Made by a program: the position numbers and the translations under genes. 64,000 nt of DNA from the NCBI GenBank assembly GCA_963744905.1, contig CAVUUV010000007.1, forward strand, positions 186,001-250,000, in the 5' to 3' direction. Shown piece after piece: positions 15,905-25,237 of this stretch; the stretch's first letter is position 1, and the number at the start of each line of letters is the position of its first letter. The stretch comes from DATFFO01 sp963744905. Its GTDB lineage: Bacteria; Actinomycetota; Acidimicrobiia; Spongiisociales; ZC4RG35. The notes under the pieces were generated by a model. The model made no database searches, had not been told where the DNA came from, and saw only the letters and a list, made by a program, of their open reading frames with translations.

Positions 15905-17619
15905 GCATCCTGGGACCGTTTGCGCTCCTCGTGGTGCTGGCCGGGATAGTCGCCGCCGTGGTGGCAGGGGTGCGCAGGCTCAGCGGGCATGACGAGAGAG
16001 GGAGTGCCGGGGCGGCCGGCGTCCGCCGCTTCTTCCAGTACCTGCTTCTCTACGGCCTGCTGGTGGTGGTGGCCCTGGGGCTTTCGGAGTTGTTTGGGAG
16101 GATCCTGGGCACCTCTGACCTGGTTCGTTCTCAGACCGACCTGGCCCGGGGCCTCACCTTCACCGTCATTGGGATTCCCCTCTATCTGCTGGTGGGGGGT
16201 GCGGCTCGACATAACCTGATCAGCGACGAGAAGGAGCCCCGGTCACTCGGATGGGCCTTCTACATAACGGTTTCGGCCCTCACCGCGCTGGTCGTTTCGA
16301 TGGTTGCCCTCTATCAGATGCTTGCCTGGCTGATGGCGGTGGAGCCCTACGACGGGACCACCCTGGCCCGGCTACTGGTGTGGGCCGGGGTATGGGTGGC
16401 TCACTGGCTGATGGAGGCCCGATTCTCGCCACCCGGAAGGCGAAGGTTTCATCATCTGGTCGGCTCGGTCATCGGTCTGGGTGCCGGTGCCACCGGAGCG
16501 GTCGGGTTGCTGGCAGCCAGCCTGAGGACCTTGATCGGGACAAGCGACGGAGCCGTGGTGTTCGGCAGCCAGAACCCGATCCTGCGGTCGGCGGCGCTGC
16601 TCGTGGTGGGGGGAATCGTGTGGTTCCTCTATTGGATCAGGGCTGCCTCCAACGAAGAGCACACTCCCCTGTGGGTCGGGTACGGGCTGCTGGCCGGTGT
16701 GGCAGCCGGTCTGATAGCCACCATCGCCGCCGCCAGCACGGTTCTCTACGACATACTGGTCTGGGTCGTGGGCCGGCCGGCCGTCGACGATCCGGCTGTG
16801 CATTTCAACGGGTTCCCGGCTGCCCTGGCCACGGCAGTGGTAGGGATGGTCGTGTGGTGGTATCACCACGCCATTCTCGAGGAGGCAGCAGCCGGGGAGC
16901 GGACCGAGGCCCGGCGGGTCTACGAGTATCTGATGGCCGGAGTGGCGCTGCTAACGGCCGCGGCGGGTGTCACCACGGTTCTGGTGGCCTTCATCGAGGC
17001 GGTGGCCGGCGGGGCGGCAATCTCGGTGGGAGAGAGCGCCATCAACACCCTGCTGGCAGCGGTCACGCTGCTCGTTGTCGGAGCCCCGGTGTGGTGGATC
17101 TACTGGCGAGGAATCGAGCGGCAGGCCGAGGCCAATCCCGAGCTCGAGCGTGGGTCGATCACACGGCGCATATATCTCTTCGTCCTGTTCGGCCTGGGTG
17201 GCATCACCGCCGTCATCTCCCTGCTGGTGGGTGTCTTCATGGCGTTCGACGACCTGTTTCAGGGGACGTTCGGTTCCGAGACCCTGCGGAGTATGCGGTT
17301 CCCCATCGGGCTTCTGGCCACGACCGGCGCCATCGCCGGTTTCCACTGGCTCGTTTATCGGGTCGACCGCGACCACGAGCCCGCCCTCCGCCGGGGACCG
17401 CGCTTCATCTTGCTCATTGGCCCCCCCGACGAGGAGATCGCCACCGCCGTGTCCCGGATCACCGGTGGTCGAGTTCGGCTCTGGAGGCGGCTCGAAGACA
17501 ACGGGGGCGCATGGTCGGCGGACGAGGTGGCGTCTGCCCTGGCAGATCATCCGGGCGAGGAGGTCGTGGTCGTATCCCGCCCGACCGGCGTGGACGTCAT
17601 CCCCGTCGATCGGGGGTAG
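15901..17619 (+). CDS. Large multi-helix membrane protein, DUF5671 type
   Basis: 572 aa with at least 12 hydrophobic segments in repeating blocks of about 130 residues. Each block has a start like RRFFQYLLLYGLLVVVALGL or RRIYLFVLFGLGGITAVISL and an end such as VWVAHWLMEARF, VWWYHHAIL or VWWIYWRGIERQ. This is the DUF5671 pattern: repeated four-helix units closed by a W-x2-H/Y motif. The function of DUF5671 is unknown. The C-terminal 80 residues are soluble (PDEEIATAVSRITGG). It is coupled to the NTF2-like gene upstream and overlaps the convergent methyltransferase gene by 23 bp at the 3' end. Confidence 0.82.
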   Translation: MSILGPFALLVVLAGIVAAVVAGVRRLSGHDERGSAGAAGVRRFFQYLLLYGLLVVVALGLSELFGRILGTSDLVRSQTDLARGLTFTVIGIPLYLLVGGAARHNLISDEKEPRSLGWAFYITVSALTALVVSMVALYQMLAWLMAVEPYDGTTLARLLVWAGVWVAHWLMEARFSPPGRRRFHHLVGSVIGLGAGATGAVGLLAASLRTLIGTSDGAVVFGSQNPILRSAALLVVGGIVWFLYWIRAASNEEHTPLWVGYGLLAGVAAGLIATIAAASTVLYDILVWVVGRPAVDDPAVHFNGFPAALATAVVGMVVWWYHHAILEEAAAGERTEARRVYEYLMAGVALLTAAAGVTTVLVAFIEAVAGGAAISVGESAINTLLAAVTLLVVGAPVWWIYWRGIERQAEANPELERGSITRRIYLFVLFGLGGITAVISLLVGVFMAFDDLFQGTFGSETLRSMRFPIGLLATTGAIAGFHWLVYRVDRDHEPALRRGPRFILLIGPPDEEIATAVSRITGGRVRLWRRLEDNGGAWSADEVASALADHPGEEVVVVSRPTGVDVIPVDRG

Positions 17620-18184
17620 GCGCCTCCCCGAGCCGCCGGCCGACAAAGCGGGCGTTGTGGCGGCCCTCCTCGGTCCAGCCCTCGGTGGAGATGATCGGCT
17701 GCAGGCCCTCGGTGAGAAGGCCCAGTTCACCCGGTTCCAGCAGGAACGGGCGAGGAGGGCGGGGATGTCGCTCCAGGTTGGCGACGGTTGCCACCTCGCA
17801 GACCAACCAGCCTCCCGGCCGCAGTGCCTGCACCATCTCGGAGAAGAGCGGCCGGTGCAGGAAGTGAAAGCAGATGATGACATCCCATTCGCCCTTGGGT
17901 AGGCCGTCGGGTTCGAGGTCGGAGTGAACCGTGGTGACTTCCACGCCGCGCTCGAGCGCCTCTTGGCCGGCGATGGACAGGGCCACCTCGGAAATATCGA
18001 TCAATGTGACCTCCAGGCCCCGCTCTGCCAGCCAGAGGCCGTTCCTTCCCCGTCCCGATGCCACGTCGAGGGCGCGCCCTCGCCGAGGGAGGTAAGGATC
18101 CAGGTCGGTGAGAAACACCGACGGCGGTCCTACCTCCTCTCCTTCGTGACGCCGATTCCAGCGACGGCGTGCCTCATGATCCAT
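17597..18184 (-). CDS. Class I SAM-dependent methyltransferase, TehB-like
   Basis: 195 aa. Motif I is ALDVASGRGRNGLWLAERG (residues 38-56), followed by VTLIDISEVAL (SAM ribose acid) and DVIICFHFLHRPLF (motif IV region). The opening DHEARRRWNRRHE is characteristic of TehB/thiopurine-methyltransferase-like enzymes. Its substrate is not evident. ATG 18184 gives the family start; longer frames extend into the fluoride riboswitch region and are unlikely. Its 3' end overlaps the DUF5671 gene tail to tail. Confidence 0.88.
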   Translation of the reverse strand: MDHEARRRWNRRHEGEEVGPPSVFLTDLDPYLPRRGRALDVASGRGRNGLWLAERGLEVTLIDISEVALSIAGQEALERGVEVTTVHSDLEPDGLPKGEWDVIICFHFLHRPLFSEMVQALRPGGWLVCEVATVANLERHPRPPRPFLLEPGELGLLTEGLQPIISTEGWTEEGRHNARFVGRRLGEAPTPDRRG

Positions 18185-18354
18185 CAGCACGGGACCGTAA
18201 TGGCACCCGGCTCGGTCCCGTCGAGCAACCGATGGGTTCGAATTGCCCGATCTATCCCCGGGATCTTCTTGCTGGGACGCGCCATCGCCTTGAACGACTC
18301 GACTCTCGACTGAGTCGGCTGAGTTTGACGACAGGCGAGGGTATGATCCCAAAC

Positions 18355-18402
18355 GGCGATGGAGCTCGCCGCTAACCGCCACCTGGCTGATGGCTCCTGC
18401 GA
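18355..18402 (+). promoter_or_regulatory. Fluoride riboswitch (crcB motif)
   Basis: The element opens with GGCGATGGAGCTCGCC and, after the CGCTAACCGCC joining segment and a small hairpin, closes with GGCTGATGGCTCCTGC. This is the crcB-RNA consensus: GGCGAUG near the 5' end, a first stem (GGCG/CGCC) and CUGAUG before the second strand (GGAGC/GCUCC pseudoknot). It lies 24 bases before the first crcB start. Binding fluoride should raise expression of the exporter genes downstream. Confidence 0.93.
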
Positions 18403-18425
18403 ACCCTTCTTTCAGTTCAAGAGCC

Positions 18426-18836
18426 ATGAGTCCCACCATCAGCCGCTACCTGAATCCGCGTCGCATGACCGACCTGGGCTCGGTGCTGGGCGGGGGACTG
18501 ATCGGCTCTGCGGCTCGCCTGGGGGTAGGCGAGCTGGTCGGTCCCGGTGGGTCCGGGTTTCCGTGGGCCACGCTGGGAGTGAACCTGGCCGGGGCGGCCC
18601 TGGCCGGCTTCTATCTGGCCCGTCGACAGAGATCGGTATGGCCTCGCTGGTCGCTGGGCTTCTGGGCAATCGGCGCTCTGGGATCCTTCACCACTTTCTC
18701 GGGTTTCAGCGTCGAGGTGGTTCGCCTGACCGACGATGGCCGCGGGTGGGTGGCCGTGGCCTATGTCCTGGTCTCGATGCTGGGTGGCGTGCTGGCGGCG
18801 CTGATCGGTGACAGCGTGGGCAGGGGCCGCCCATGA
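18426..18836 (+). CDS. crcB: Fluoride ion exporter CrcB/Fluc, first subunit
   Basis: 136 aa, four membrane helices. LGSVLGGGLIGSAARLGVGEL, WATLGVNLAGAALAGF and GALGSFTTFSGFSVEVV are the CrcB hallmarks; the TTFSGF segment lines the fluoride pore. Fluc channels are dual-topology dimers, and where two genes stand in tandem they usually form an antiparallel heterodimer. The ATG at 18426 is the better start (AAGAG before it); ATG 18465 would give a more typical short N-terminus. It overlaps the next crcB by four bases and is controlled by the fluoride riboswitch just upstream. Confidence 0.93.
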   Translation: MSPTISRYLNPRRMTDLGSVLGGGLIGSAARLGVGELVGPGGSGFPWATLGVNLAGAALAGFYLARRQRSVWPRWSLGFWAIGALGSFTTFSGFSVEVVRLTDDGRGWVAVAYVLVSMLGGVLAALIGDSVGRGRP

Positions 18837-19183
18837 CCTTCGTCATTGCCGTCGCCGCAGGCGGGCTGGGAGCCGTGTGCCGATACGTGGTGTCGGGCCT
18901 GGTGCAGCGCTGGTCTGGCTCCGATTTCCCCACCGGGACGGTGGCCGTCAACCTGACCGGGGCTTTCGCCCTGGGCGCTGCGCTGGGCACGGGTTCGGGA
19001 TCGGTTGCCATTGCCTCGGTGGGCGGTTTCCTGGCCGGCTTCACCACTTTCTCCACCTGGATGGTGGAGTCGCTGGGACTGGGCCTGGTTCCCCGGCCGC
19101 GGACGAGGGCGGTGGTGAATCTCGTAGGGATGCTGCTGGCGGGCCTGGCGCTGGCGGCAGCAGGGTATTCGATCACGAGCTAA
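18833..19183 (+). CDS. crcB: Fluoride ion exporter CrcB/Fluc, second subunit
   Basis: 116 aa, four membrane helices. VIAVAAGGLGAVCRYVVSGL, GTVAVNLTGAFALG and GGFLAGFTTFSTWMVESL carry the conserved Arg, Asn and TTFSTW elements. This copy has the classic family N-terminus, whereas the first subunit has a longer, more polar one. It starts in the stop codon of the first crcB (ATGA), so both are made from one mRNA in similar amounts, as expected for a heterodimeric channel. Confidence 0.94.
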   Translation: MTFVIAVAAGGLGAVCRYVVSGLVQRWSGSDFPTGTVAVNLTGAFALGAALGTGSGSVAIASVGGFLAGFTTFSTWMVESLGLGLVPRPRTRAVVNLVGMLLAGLALAAAGYSITS

Positions 19184-19197
19184 ACATGGGTGAGACG

Positions 19198-19542
19198 ATG
19201 AACCACACCAGCGACAATCGGCTCCTCAGGATCTTCATCGGTGAGTCCGACAGTTATGAGGGCAGGCCCCTGTACGAGGCGATCGTCGGGGCTCTGAGAA
19301 AGCGGGGTCTGGCCGGAACGACGGTGGTGCGGGGAATCGAGGGATTCGGCAAGTCGAGCACCCTGCACACGGCTCATATCCTGCGCCTGTCCGAGGACCT
19401 GCCGATCATCATCGAGTGTGTCGACACGGCCGAGGCCATCGAGGGGGTGTTGCCCGAGATCGATCGGATGATCGGCGACGGGCTGGTCACACTCGAACGG
19501 GTGGAGGTCCGGGTGCACCGGGGCGGTACCGGCGCCCGCTGA
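19198..19542 (+). CDS. DUF190 domain protein of the fluoride-resistance operon
   Basis: 114 aa, soluble, PII-like fold expected. RLLRIFIGESDSYEGRPLYE and LAGTTVVRGIEGFG are the DUF190 signature. DUF190 proteins are often encoded next to crcB, and the gene here follows the second crcB by 14 bp in the riboswitch-controlled transcript, so a role in fluoride export or its control is likely but unproven. ATG 19186, four codons upstream, is an alternative; 19198 is preceded by GGTGAG. Confidence 0.9.
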   Translation: MNHTSDNRLLRIFIGESDSYEGRPLYEAIVGALRKRGLAGTTVVRGIEGFGKSSTLHTAHILRLSEDLPIIIECVDTAEAIEGVLPEIDRMIGDGLVTLERVEVRVHRGGTGAR

Positions 19543-19557
19543 CCTCGGTGGCGCCGG
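19529..19557. terminator. GC-rich inverted repeat at a convergent junction
   Basis: CCGGCGCC and GGCGCCGG are separated by 13 bases and span the end of the DUF190 gene and the gap before the convergent SDR gene. There is no T-run, so a termination role is only suggested. Confidence 0.35.
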
Positions 19558-19563
19558 CTCAGG

Positions 19564-20325
19564 TCAGAAGCGATTGAGTCTCCAGCCGCCGTCGATCGGT
19601 ATCGTCACTCCGGTCACCGAGTCGTAGGTCGGGCCCACCATGTCGGCCACGATCGTGGCGATCTCTCCCCGAGTGACGAGACGTCGGAGCGGAGTCCTCT
19701 CGATCGCCCTCTCGACGAAGGACGGGTCGAACTCGGCGATGTCGTCGGCCGACTCGGCAATCTGGCCGGGAGCGACGGCGTTCACGCTGATCTCTGGGCC
19801 GAGCTCCAGGGCCAGGGCTTCGGTCAGGGTGAGCAGGGCGGCTTTGGCCAGTGTGTAGATGGAGTGATTGCGAATGTAGGCCGACCCGGCCGATACGTTG
19901 ACGATCCGACCCCTGCCGCGTCGTCGCATTCCCGGTGCCAGAGCCTGGGAGCACAGGTGTGCCGCTCGCACGTTGCTCTCCCATATGCGGTCCCACTCCT
20001 CCTCGGCCAGATCCAGGAAGGGGTCCATCGAGAATGGACCGGCATTGTTGACGAGTATGTCGACCTCACCCACCTCCTGTTCGAAGCGCCCCAGGAAGTC
20101 GCGGATCGATGGGGCGGAGGAGAGGTCGGCCTGGATGACGTGATGGGGCCGTCCGGTCTCCTCCCGGAGCAGGCGGGCTACGTCTTCGGCCTGCTTCCGC
20201 CCGGCCAGGTAAGTGATGGTCACGGTTGCCCCCCGTCTGGCCAGCTCGGAGGCGATCTCCGCGCCCAGGTGACGTGATGAACCGGTCACCAGGGCCTCCA
20301 TCCCCGAGAGGCTCGAATCAGCCAT
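19564..20325 (-). CDS. Short-chain dehydrogenase/reductase, last gene of the molybdenum-hydroxylase operon
   Basis: 253-aa SDR. The cofactor motif is ALVTGSSRHLGAEIA (GxxxHLG variant), the structural motif VNNAGPFS and the catalytic motif SAYIRNHSIYTLAKAAL (Ser, Tyr, Lys), ending in GVTIPIDGGWRLNRF. The HLG variant and the C-terminal pattern are shared with the SDR at 27359-28111, so the two are paralogues. It starts inside the end of the DUF917 gene (8-bp overlap) and closes an operon in which every neighbouring pair of genes overlaps. It likely oxidises or reduces an intermediate of the pathway. Confidence 0.9.
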   Translation of the reverse strand: MADSSLSGMEALVTGSSRHLGAEIASELARRGATVTITYLAGRKQAEDVARLLREETGRPHHVIQADLSSAPSIRDFLGRFEQEVGEVDILVNNAGPFSMDPFLDLAEEEWDRIWESNVRAAHLCSQALAPGMRRRGRGRIVNVSAGSAYIRNHSIYTLAKAALLTLTEALALELGPEISVNAVAPGQIAESADDIAEFDPSFVERAIERTPLRRLVTRGEIATIVADMVGPTYDSVTGVTIPIDGGWRLNRF

Positions 20326-21419
20326 GGGCGGTGTCCCCTCGGTGGAGATCTTCGATGGGAACATAGTCGACGTCCAGGTCGAAGTACCCGGGTCCGACCA
20401 GTTCCAGACCCGCGGGCGATCGCCAGCGCCGGTCGCACGGCACTCCCAGGACCGTGACCCTGAATCCATAACGCAGTTCCTCGGTCGTGACGGGGGTGCC
20501 GGTCTCCGTTTCCAGGATGACGATCAGGTCGGGCACGGTGGCGATGGTGTGGCCGCCGGCAAGCTCGGCTTTCAGGTTCTCGTTCTGGAAGCCGATCTCG
20601 AGGCTGGTTCCGGCGTCGGTCTCGGTTCCCTCGATGAGAACCGCACCGCGGGCGAATCCCGCCTGCGTCCGCCGCTCCACATCCACGATCTTGCCCTGGA
20701 ACAGCCTGTATCCGCCCGAAGCCCGCCGCGCGGCTTCGATCGGGTCGGCCTTGACCCGGCGGGCTTCGAGGATTGCGGAGCCGATCGGTTTGGGCCCTCG
20801 TGAGAGAGCCGCCGATCATCGAGCGCTTCACCTCTTCCCCGGTCTGGGCGAACAATGCGATGAACGCCGCCGCTCCCATGTCGATGGTGGCCGATCGCGC
20901 CAGACGCTCGGTCCAGTGGTTATCGACGGCCTCGATCAAGACGCGGTTGCCCTTGTCGTCGGCCAGGGCGATGGGCGAGGCACCGATGCCGTAGAGGGTG
21001 GGCGTGCTCATCTGTATCTCGGGGAAGGCCCGCCCCATGGCGTCGCAGTCGATGAGGGGCTTGCCGAGTTGGGCTGCAGTGACGATGGGCAACGTGGAGT
21101 TGAGCCCTCCGATCTCGGCGCACATCACATGCGTGATCTCCCGGCCGAGGTGGCGCTCCAATGCGGCCAGAGCTGCAATCTGCTCATTGCCTCCGGGGAG
21201 CTTCTCCACCAGCACGGTTGGGGCACCCATCACCGCAGACATGGCGCACATGGCATCATCGGGGACTTCCGGGAGGTCCACCACCGTCACCGACCCCTTG
21301 TCGTCGAGAGCCTGGCGGGCCATGAGGGTCCCGATGTAGGGGTCACCACCGCCACCGGCGCCGAGGAACGAGGCTCCCACCGACAGGGTGGCCAGGTCGT
21401 CGGACGTCATCGATCTCAT
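20318..21419 (-). pseudogene. DUF917 (S-methyl thiohydantoin desulfurase-like) protein, frame broken by one base
   Basis: The N-terminal frame (from ATG 21419) reads the DUF917 pattern DDLATLSVGASFLGAGGGGDPYIG, CAMSAVMGAPTVLVEK, then IGASPIALADDKGN and GGSLTRAQT. Near 20785-20795 the reading must shift by one base to continue as IGSAILEARRVKADP and run on to VPIEDLHRGDTAHG; without the shift the frame fills with Pro/Arg. One surplus base in CCAAACCGATCGG explains it. Intact, it would be about 366 aa. DUF917 proteins accompany hydantoinases and probably act on hydantoin-like or amide substrates. An intact paralogue is at 31516. Real lesion or assembly error cannot be told apart here. Confidence 0.82.
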
Positions 21420-22961
21420 GGCAGATCGCCCACCGTCCTGGCGCTCACTCGCACGGCATTGGAGGGCAGGTAGGCGAGTGGCACCTCGTCCAGGTCGACG
21501 ACCGTCACTGAATCCGGACGCGCTCCCGCCTCGATGCAGCGCCGTTGGGCCTCCTCGGTCACCTTCCGGAGTTCTTCCCGGCGCGAACCGGTGCCGTAAC
21601 TGACGATTCGGTCTGCATGGCCGCCGACCTGGGCCAGGGCGGCGCCGATGGCGTTGGCGACCGAGCTGTGGTCAGGCTTGAGGATCGTGGATGCGCCGGT
21701 CAGGTCGTGACCGAGAACTATCGAGCCACCACCAACCAGGACCACAGGTATCGGGTCGGGCCCGGTCTTCATCCGGTCGAGCGCTCCGGCCACCTGATCC
21801 TCGATCACCGCCAGCGCCTCTCGCACCAGGGCGGCGTCCAGTCCTGCCACCCGATCGGGGTCTCCCACCCGGGCGAGCCCTCCTGCCACCGCCACATCCG
21901 TGGCCGTCAGGGTGCGGCCGCCGAACACCAGGGCCTCGCTGGTGAGGCGATGGCCAACCGAGTCCGGGCCGACGGTCACCTGGTGACCCTCCCTGACGAT
22001 CGATCCACCTCCGACACCGATCGAGACCAGATCCGGCATGCGGAAGTTGGTGCGTATGCCCCCGATGTCCACGGCCATAGGGGCCTCCCTGGGGAACCCG
22101 TGCCGCAGGATCCCCACGTCGGTGGTCGTCCCCCCTACGTCTATCACAGCGCAGTCCGTTTCGCCTGAGAGAAAGGCAGCCCCCCGCATGGAGTTCGTGG
22201 GCCCCGAGGCGAAGGTCGCCACCGGATAGGAGCGGGTGTGCCCCGCTCCCATCAGGGTGCCGTCATTCTGGCTCAGATACAGGGTTGCTCCATCGACGCC
22301 GAGCGAGGCGACGGCGACCTCGAAGGCGTCCACGATCCGGGCAGCCAGAGGACGCAACGCCGCGTTGAGGATGGTGGCGTTCTCCCTTTCGATCAGGCCA
22401 AGTCGCCCGATCTCGGTCGAGCGGCTCACCAGCAAGCCGGGGGCTGCAAGCTCCAGAGCCCGCGCTGCCTCGTTCTCCTGGTCGGAACGGACCGGCGAGA
22501 AGACTCCGGTGACGGCGGCACCGGCAATCCCGGCCGCCCTGAAACTCCTCCCCACCCGGGCTATCTCATCGATGTCGATGGGGCCGATCTGGCGCCCGTC
22601 GTACTCGTATCCACCCGACACGTAGTGCACGTCGCTCTCCACCGCGGCTCGAATGGCGGGCGGCCAGTCAGTCATCGGAGGGACGGCTCTGGTGGCTGAT
22701 CCGGCCAGCCGGAGCACTCCTGTGCGTGCCAGGTCCTTTGCTTCGACGACAGCGTTGGTGAAGTGGGTCGTGCCGATCATGAGGGCGTCGACAGTCAGAG
22801 CCCTCCACCTCGCCCAGTACTCGACTCAGCGCATCCACTATCCCGGTGAGGACGTCGGCAGTCGTGGGGCGCTTGGCGGAGGTGATCACCCGGCGGCCGG
22901 CGATAACCACGGCATCGGTGTTGGTGCCCCCCACATCGACCCCGATGCGTAGCTGGTTCAC
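21416..22961 (-). pseudogene. Hydantoinase/oxoprolinase A-type subunit, frame broken by one base
   Basis: The first frame starts at ATG 22961 with LRIGVDVGGTNTDAVVI (actin-like ATP site) and ends in nonsense after RVLGEVEG; the rest reads from about 22800 as LMIGTTHFTNAVVEAKDLAR, GGYEYDGRQIGPID, CAVIDVGGTTTDVGIL and VGVGGGSIV. A surplus G in GGAGGGCTC at about 22798-22803 accounts for it: removing it yields VEALTVDALMIGTTHF without a gap. Intact length would be about 514 aa. The family opens hydantoin or 5-oxoproline rings with ATP. Overlaps at both ends (ATGA) place it between the Mo-hydroxylase and DUF917 in one operon. Confidence 0.85.
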
Positions 22962-25237
22962 CTCCCGGAGCGCTCCAGCGCCTCGAGGACCATCTCGGGG
23001 GTGATGGGGATGGAGTCGATGGGACTTCCCACAGCGTCGGCGACGGCGTTGGCTATGGCGGCGGCGACCGGGACCACGGGGGGCTCGGCGACGCCCTTGG
23101 CTCCGAACGGCCCGGCGGGGTCGGGATGCTCGAGAAGGACCGATTCGACCCGCGGCACATCCTTGGCCAGAGGGAGCCGGTAGGACTCCAGGGTTCTCTG
23201 GCGGTACCTGCCGGAGTCATCGATGCCCAGGTTCTCCCACAGCGCATAGCCGAGTCCCTGAGCGACACCCCCCTGAATCTGGCCGCGCACTCCGTCGGGG
23301 TTGATTGCCTTTCCCACCTCCTGGGCCACGACATAGCGCAGCACCGTCACGTTTCCGGTCACGGGATCGACTTCGACTTCCGCCTGGTGCACGTGGTAGG
23401 TGGGGGTAGGGAAGGTGGTGAACAGGAACCCGCTGGCACAGGTCGGGTCGTATGAGGGCGGGGGTGTGGCATACGACCCGGTCGCGGCGATCGACTTGCC
23501 TTGGTCCGTGGCCGCCGTTGCCACCTCGGCCAGGCTGATACTCGATCCCGGGACGCCCCTAACGCGGACCTGGCCCTCCACGAGTTCGAGGTCCTCGACG
23601 GCCGCCTCCAGCAGCTCGGAGGCGATCTCGAAGATCTTGGTGCGCATTTCGGCCGTAGCGTTGACCACCGCCCGTCCCACCACGTGAGTGGTGCGTGATC
23701 CCTGCGATCCGGCGTCGAAGGGAGCGGTGTCCGTATCCGGCATCGAAACGATGACGTCGTCCGCCCCGATGCCCAGTCCCTCTGCTGCTATCTGGGTGAC
23801 TCCGAGTGCAACGGCGCCCGAGCCGTTCTCGGTGGCCCCGGTTATCAGGCCCAGCCGGCCGTCCTCGTGCAGCTTCATCACCACGGACCCGGGCATGGGG
23901 TTGGTGAGCCACACGCAGGCGGCGAGACCGAGACCCCTCAGCGGTGCGTCCTCCCGTGTGTCCCAGGGCGCCACCTCGTCGACGGCGTCGAAGGCTTGGC
24001 GGAAGATGGAAGCGTCGGGCAATTCCTGACCATTGAGGAGGCGATGACCGTCCTCGACCAGGTTGTCGAGGCGGATCTGGCGTCGATCCATGCCCAACTG
24101 GCGGGCGATGTGATCCATATGGCGCTCCATCGCGAACACGAGATGAGTGCCACTCACCCCCCGGAAGGCCCCGGTGGGGGCGGTATTGGTGTAGACGCAC
24201 CGGCAACGGACGCGGGTGGGCCCGAGGCGATAGGGGGCACCTGCCAGGATGAGAGGAATCGATGCCAGGAAGGGTCCGTCGGTCCCGGCCGCTCCCGCAT
24301 CCAACAGCACGTCGATGTCCCTCGCCAGGATTTGCCCATCTCGGGAGACGGCCGAACGAATCCGCACGATGGCGTCCTCGCGGCACTGGCAGGTGATCAT
24401 GTCCTCCGTGCGATCCTGGACGATCTTGACCGGCCGCCGCGTGGCCCGGGCCAGCAGCGCCGCGTAGGGCTCGATCGAGAGGTCGAGCTTGGCCCCGAAG
24501 CCGCCACCGATGTGATGTCCCACCACACGTACGGACGATTGGGGGATCTCCAGAGCCGCGGCGAGGCGGTCGCGGACTTTGAAGGGGAATTGATGTGACA
24601 CGTGGACGGTGTACCGGCCCGCGTCGTAGGTGGCCACCACCCCCTTGGGCTCGAGGTAGGCCTGGTACTGGCGTTGCGCCCGGTATTCGTCCTCGACGAT
24701 CACCGGGGCCCGATCGAAGGTCTCGTCCACACCGGGGGGATCGGATCGCATCTCCGCGCAGACGTTTTCCGAACGGGGGAAGTCCGGGCCGGAAGGTCGA
24801 AAGGATTCCCATCCCGGATGGACGAGATCGGCGCCCTCGGCCACGGCTTCGTCGAGATCGACGATCGGACGCTGTTCCTCGATCTCGAGGATGATGGATT
24901 CCAGGGCCCTGCGGGCGGCGAAGGCGGAATCGGCCGCGACGGCGGCGACGGCCTCACCCTCGAAGGTCACCGCCTCGGAGGCGAACAAGGGCTGGTCGCC
25001 GATGGCCAGACCCGTTCGCTTGGCGGGTGCGTCAGCCGCACTGACGACCGCCCAAACGCCGGGAACGGACAGGGCCGGTGTCGTGTCGAGCCGACGGATC
25101 CGTCCCCTCGCAACCGGGGATCTGAGAACTGCTCCGTGAAGCATCCCCGGCAGCGTCACGTCCGCCGTGTAGTCGGCGCTGCCGGTCACCTTGGGCTCCC
25201 CGTCGCGGCGTTCCGGGCTCGTGCCTACGGCGGTCAT
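22958..25237 (-). CDS. Molybdenum hydroxylase large subunit (xanthine dehydrogenase/CoxL family)
   Basis: 759 aa. KVTGSADYTADVTLPGMLHG opens the protein; GGGFGAKLDLSIEPYAALLA and PTGAFRGVSGTHLVFAMER bind the molybdopterin cytosine dinucleotide, and GAKGVAEPPVVPVAAAIANA near the C-terminus carries the catalytic Glu. The usual AYRGAGR of CO dehydrogenase is absent, so this is not CoxL proper; it should hydroxylate a nitrogen heterocycle or aldehyde with water. It overlaps the 2Fe-2S gene upstream and the hydantoinase gene downstream by four bases each. Its substrate may be the ring compound that the hydantoinase and DUF917 proteins then open. Confidence 0.94.
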   Translation of the reverse strand: MTAVGTSPERRDGEPKVTGSADYTADVTLPGMLHGAVLRSPVARGRIRRLDTTPALSVPGVWAVVSAADAPAKRTGLAIGDQPLFASEAVTFEGEAVAAVAADSAFAARRALESIILEIEEQRPIVDLDEAVAEGADLVHPGWESFRPSGPDFPRSENVCAEMRSDPPGVDETFDRAPVIVEDEYRAQRQYQAYLEPKGVVATYDAGRYTVHVSHQFPFKVRDRLAAALEIPQSSVRVVGHHIGGGFGAKLDLSIEPYAALLARATRRPVKIVQDRTEDMITCQCREDAIVRIRSAVSRDGQILARDIDVLLDAGAAGTDGPFLASIPLILAGAPYRLGPTRVRCRCVYTNTAPTGAFRGVSGTHLVFAMERHMDHIARQLGMDRRQIRLDNLVEDGHRLLNGQELPDASIFRQAFDAVDEVAPWDTREDAPLRGLGLAACVWLTNPMPGSVVMKLHEDGRLGLITGATENGSGAVALGVTQIAAEGLGIGADDVIVSMPDTDTAPFDAGSQGSRTTHVVGRAVVNATAEMRTKIFEIASELLEAAVEDLELVEGQVRVRGVPGSSISLAEVATAATDQGKSIAATGSYATPPPSYDPTCASGFLFTTFPTPTYHVHQAEVEVDPVTGNVTVLRYVVAQEVGKAINPDGVRGQIQGGVAQGLGYALWENLGIDDSGRYRQRTLESYRLPLAKDVPRVESVLLEHPDPAGPFGAKGVAEPPVVPVAAAIANAVADAVGSPIDSIPITPEMVLEALERSGR

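Noticed and set aside
20785..20800. Programmed ribosomal frameshift in the DUF917 gene
   Set aside because: There is no slippery heptamer with a downstream pseudoknot, and the family is not known to need one; a single-base insertion or sequencing error is simpler.
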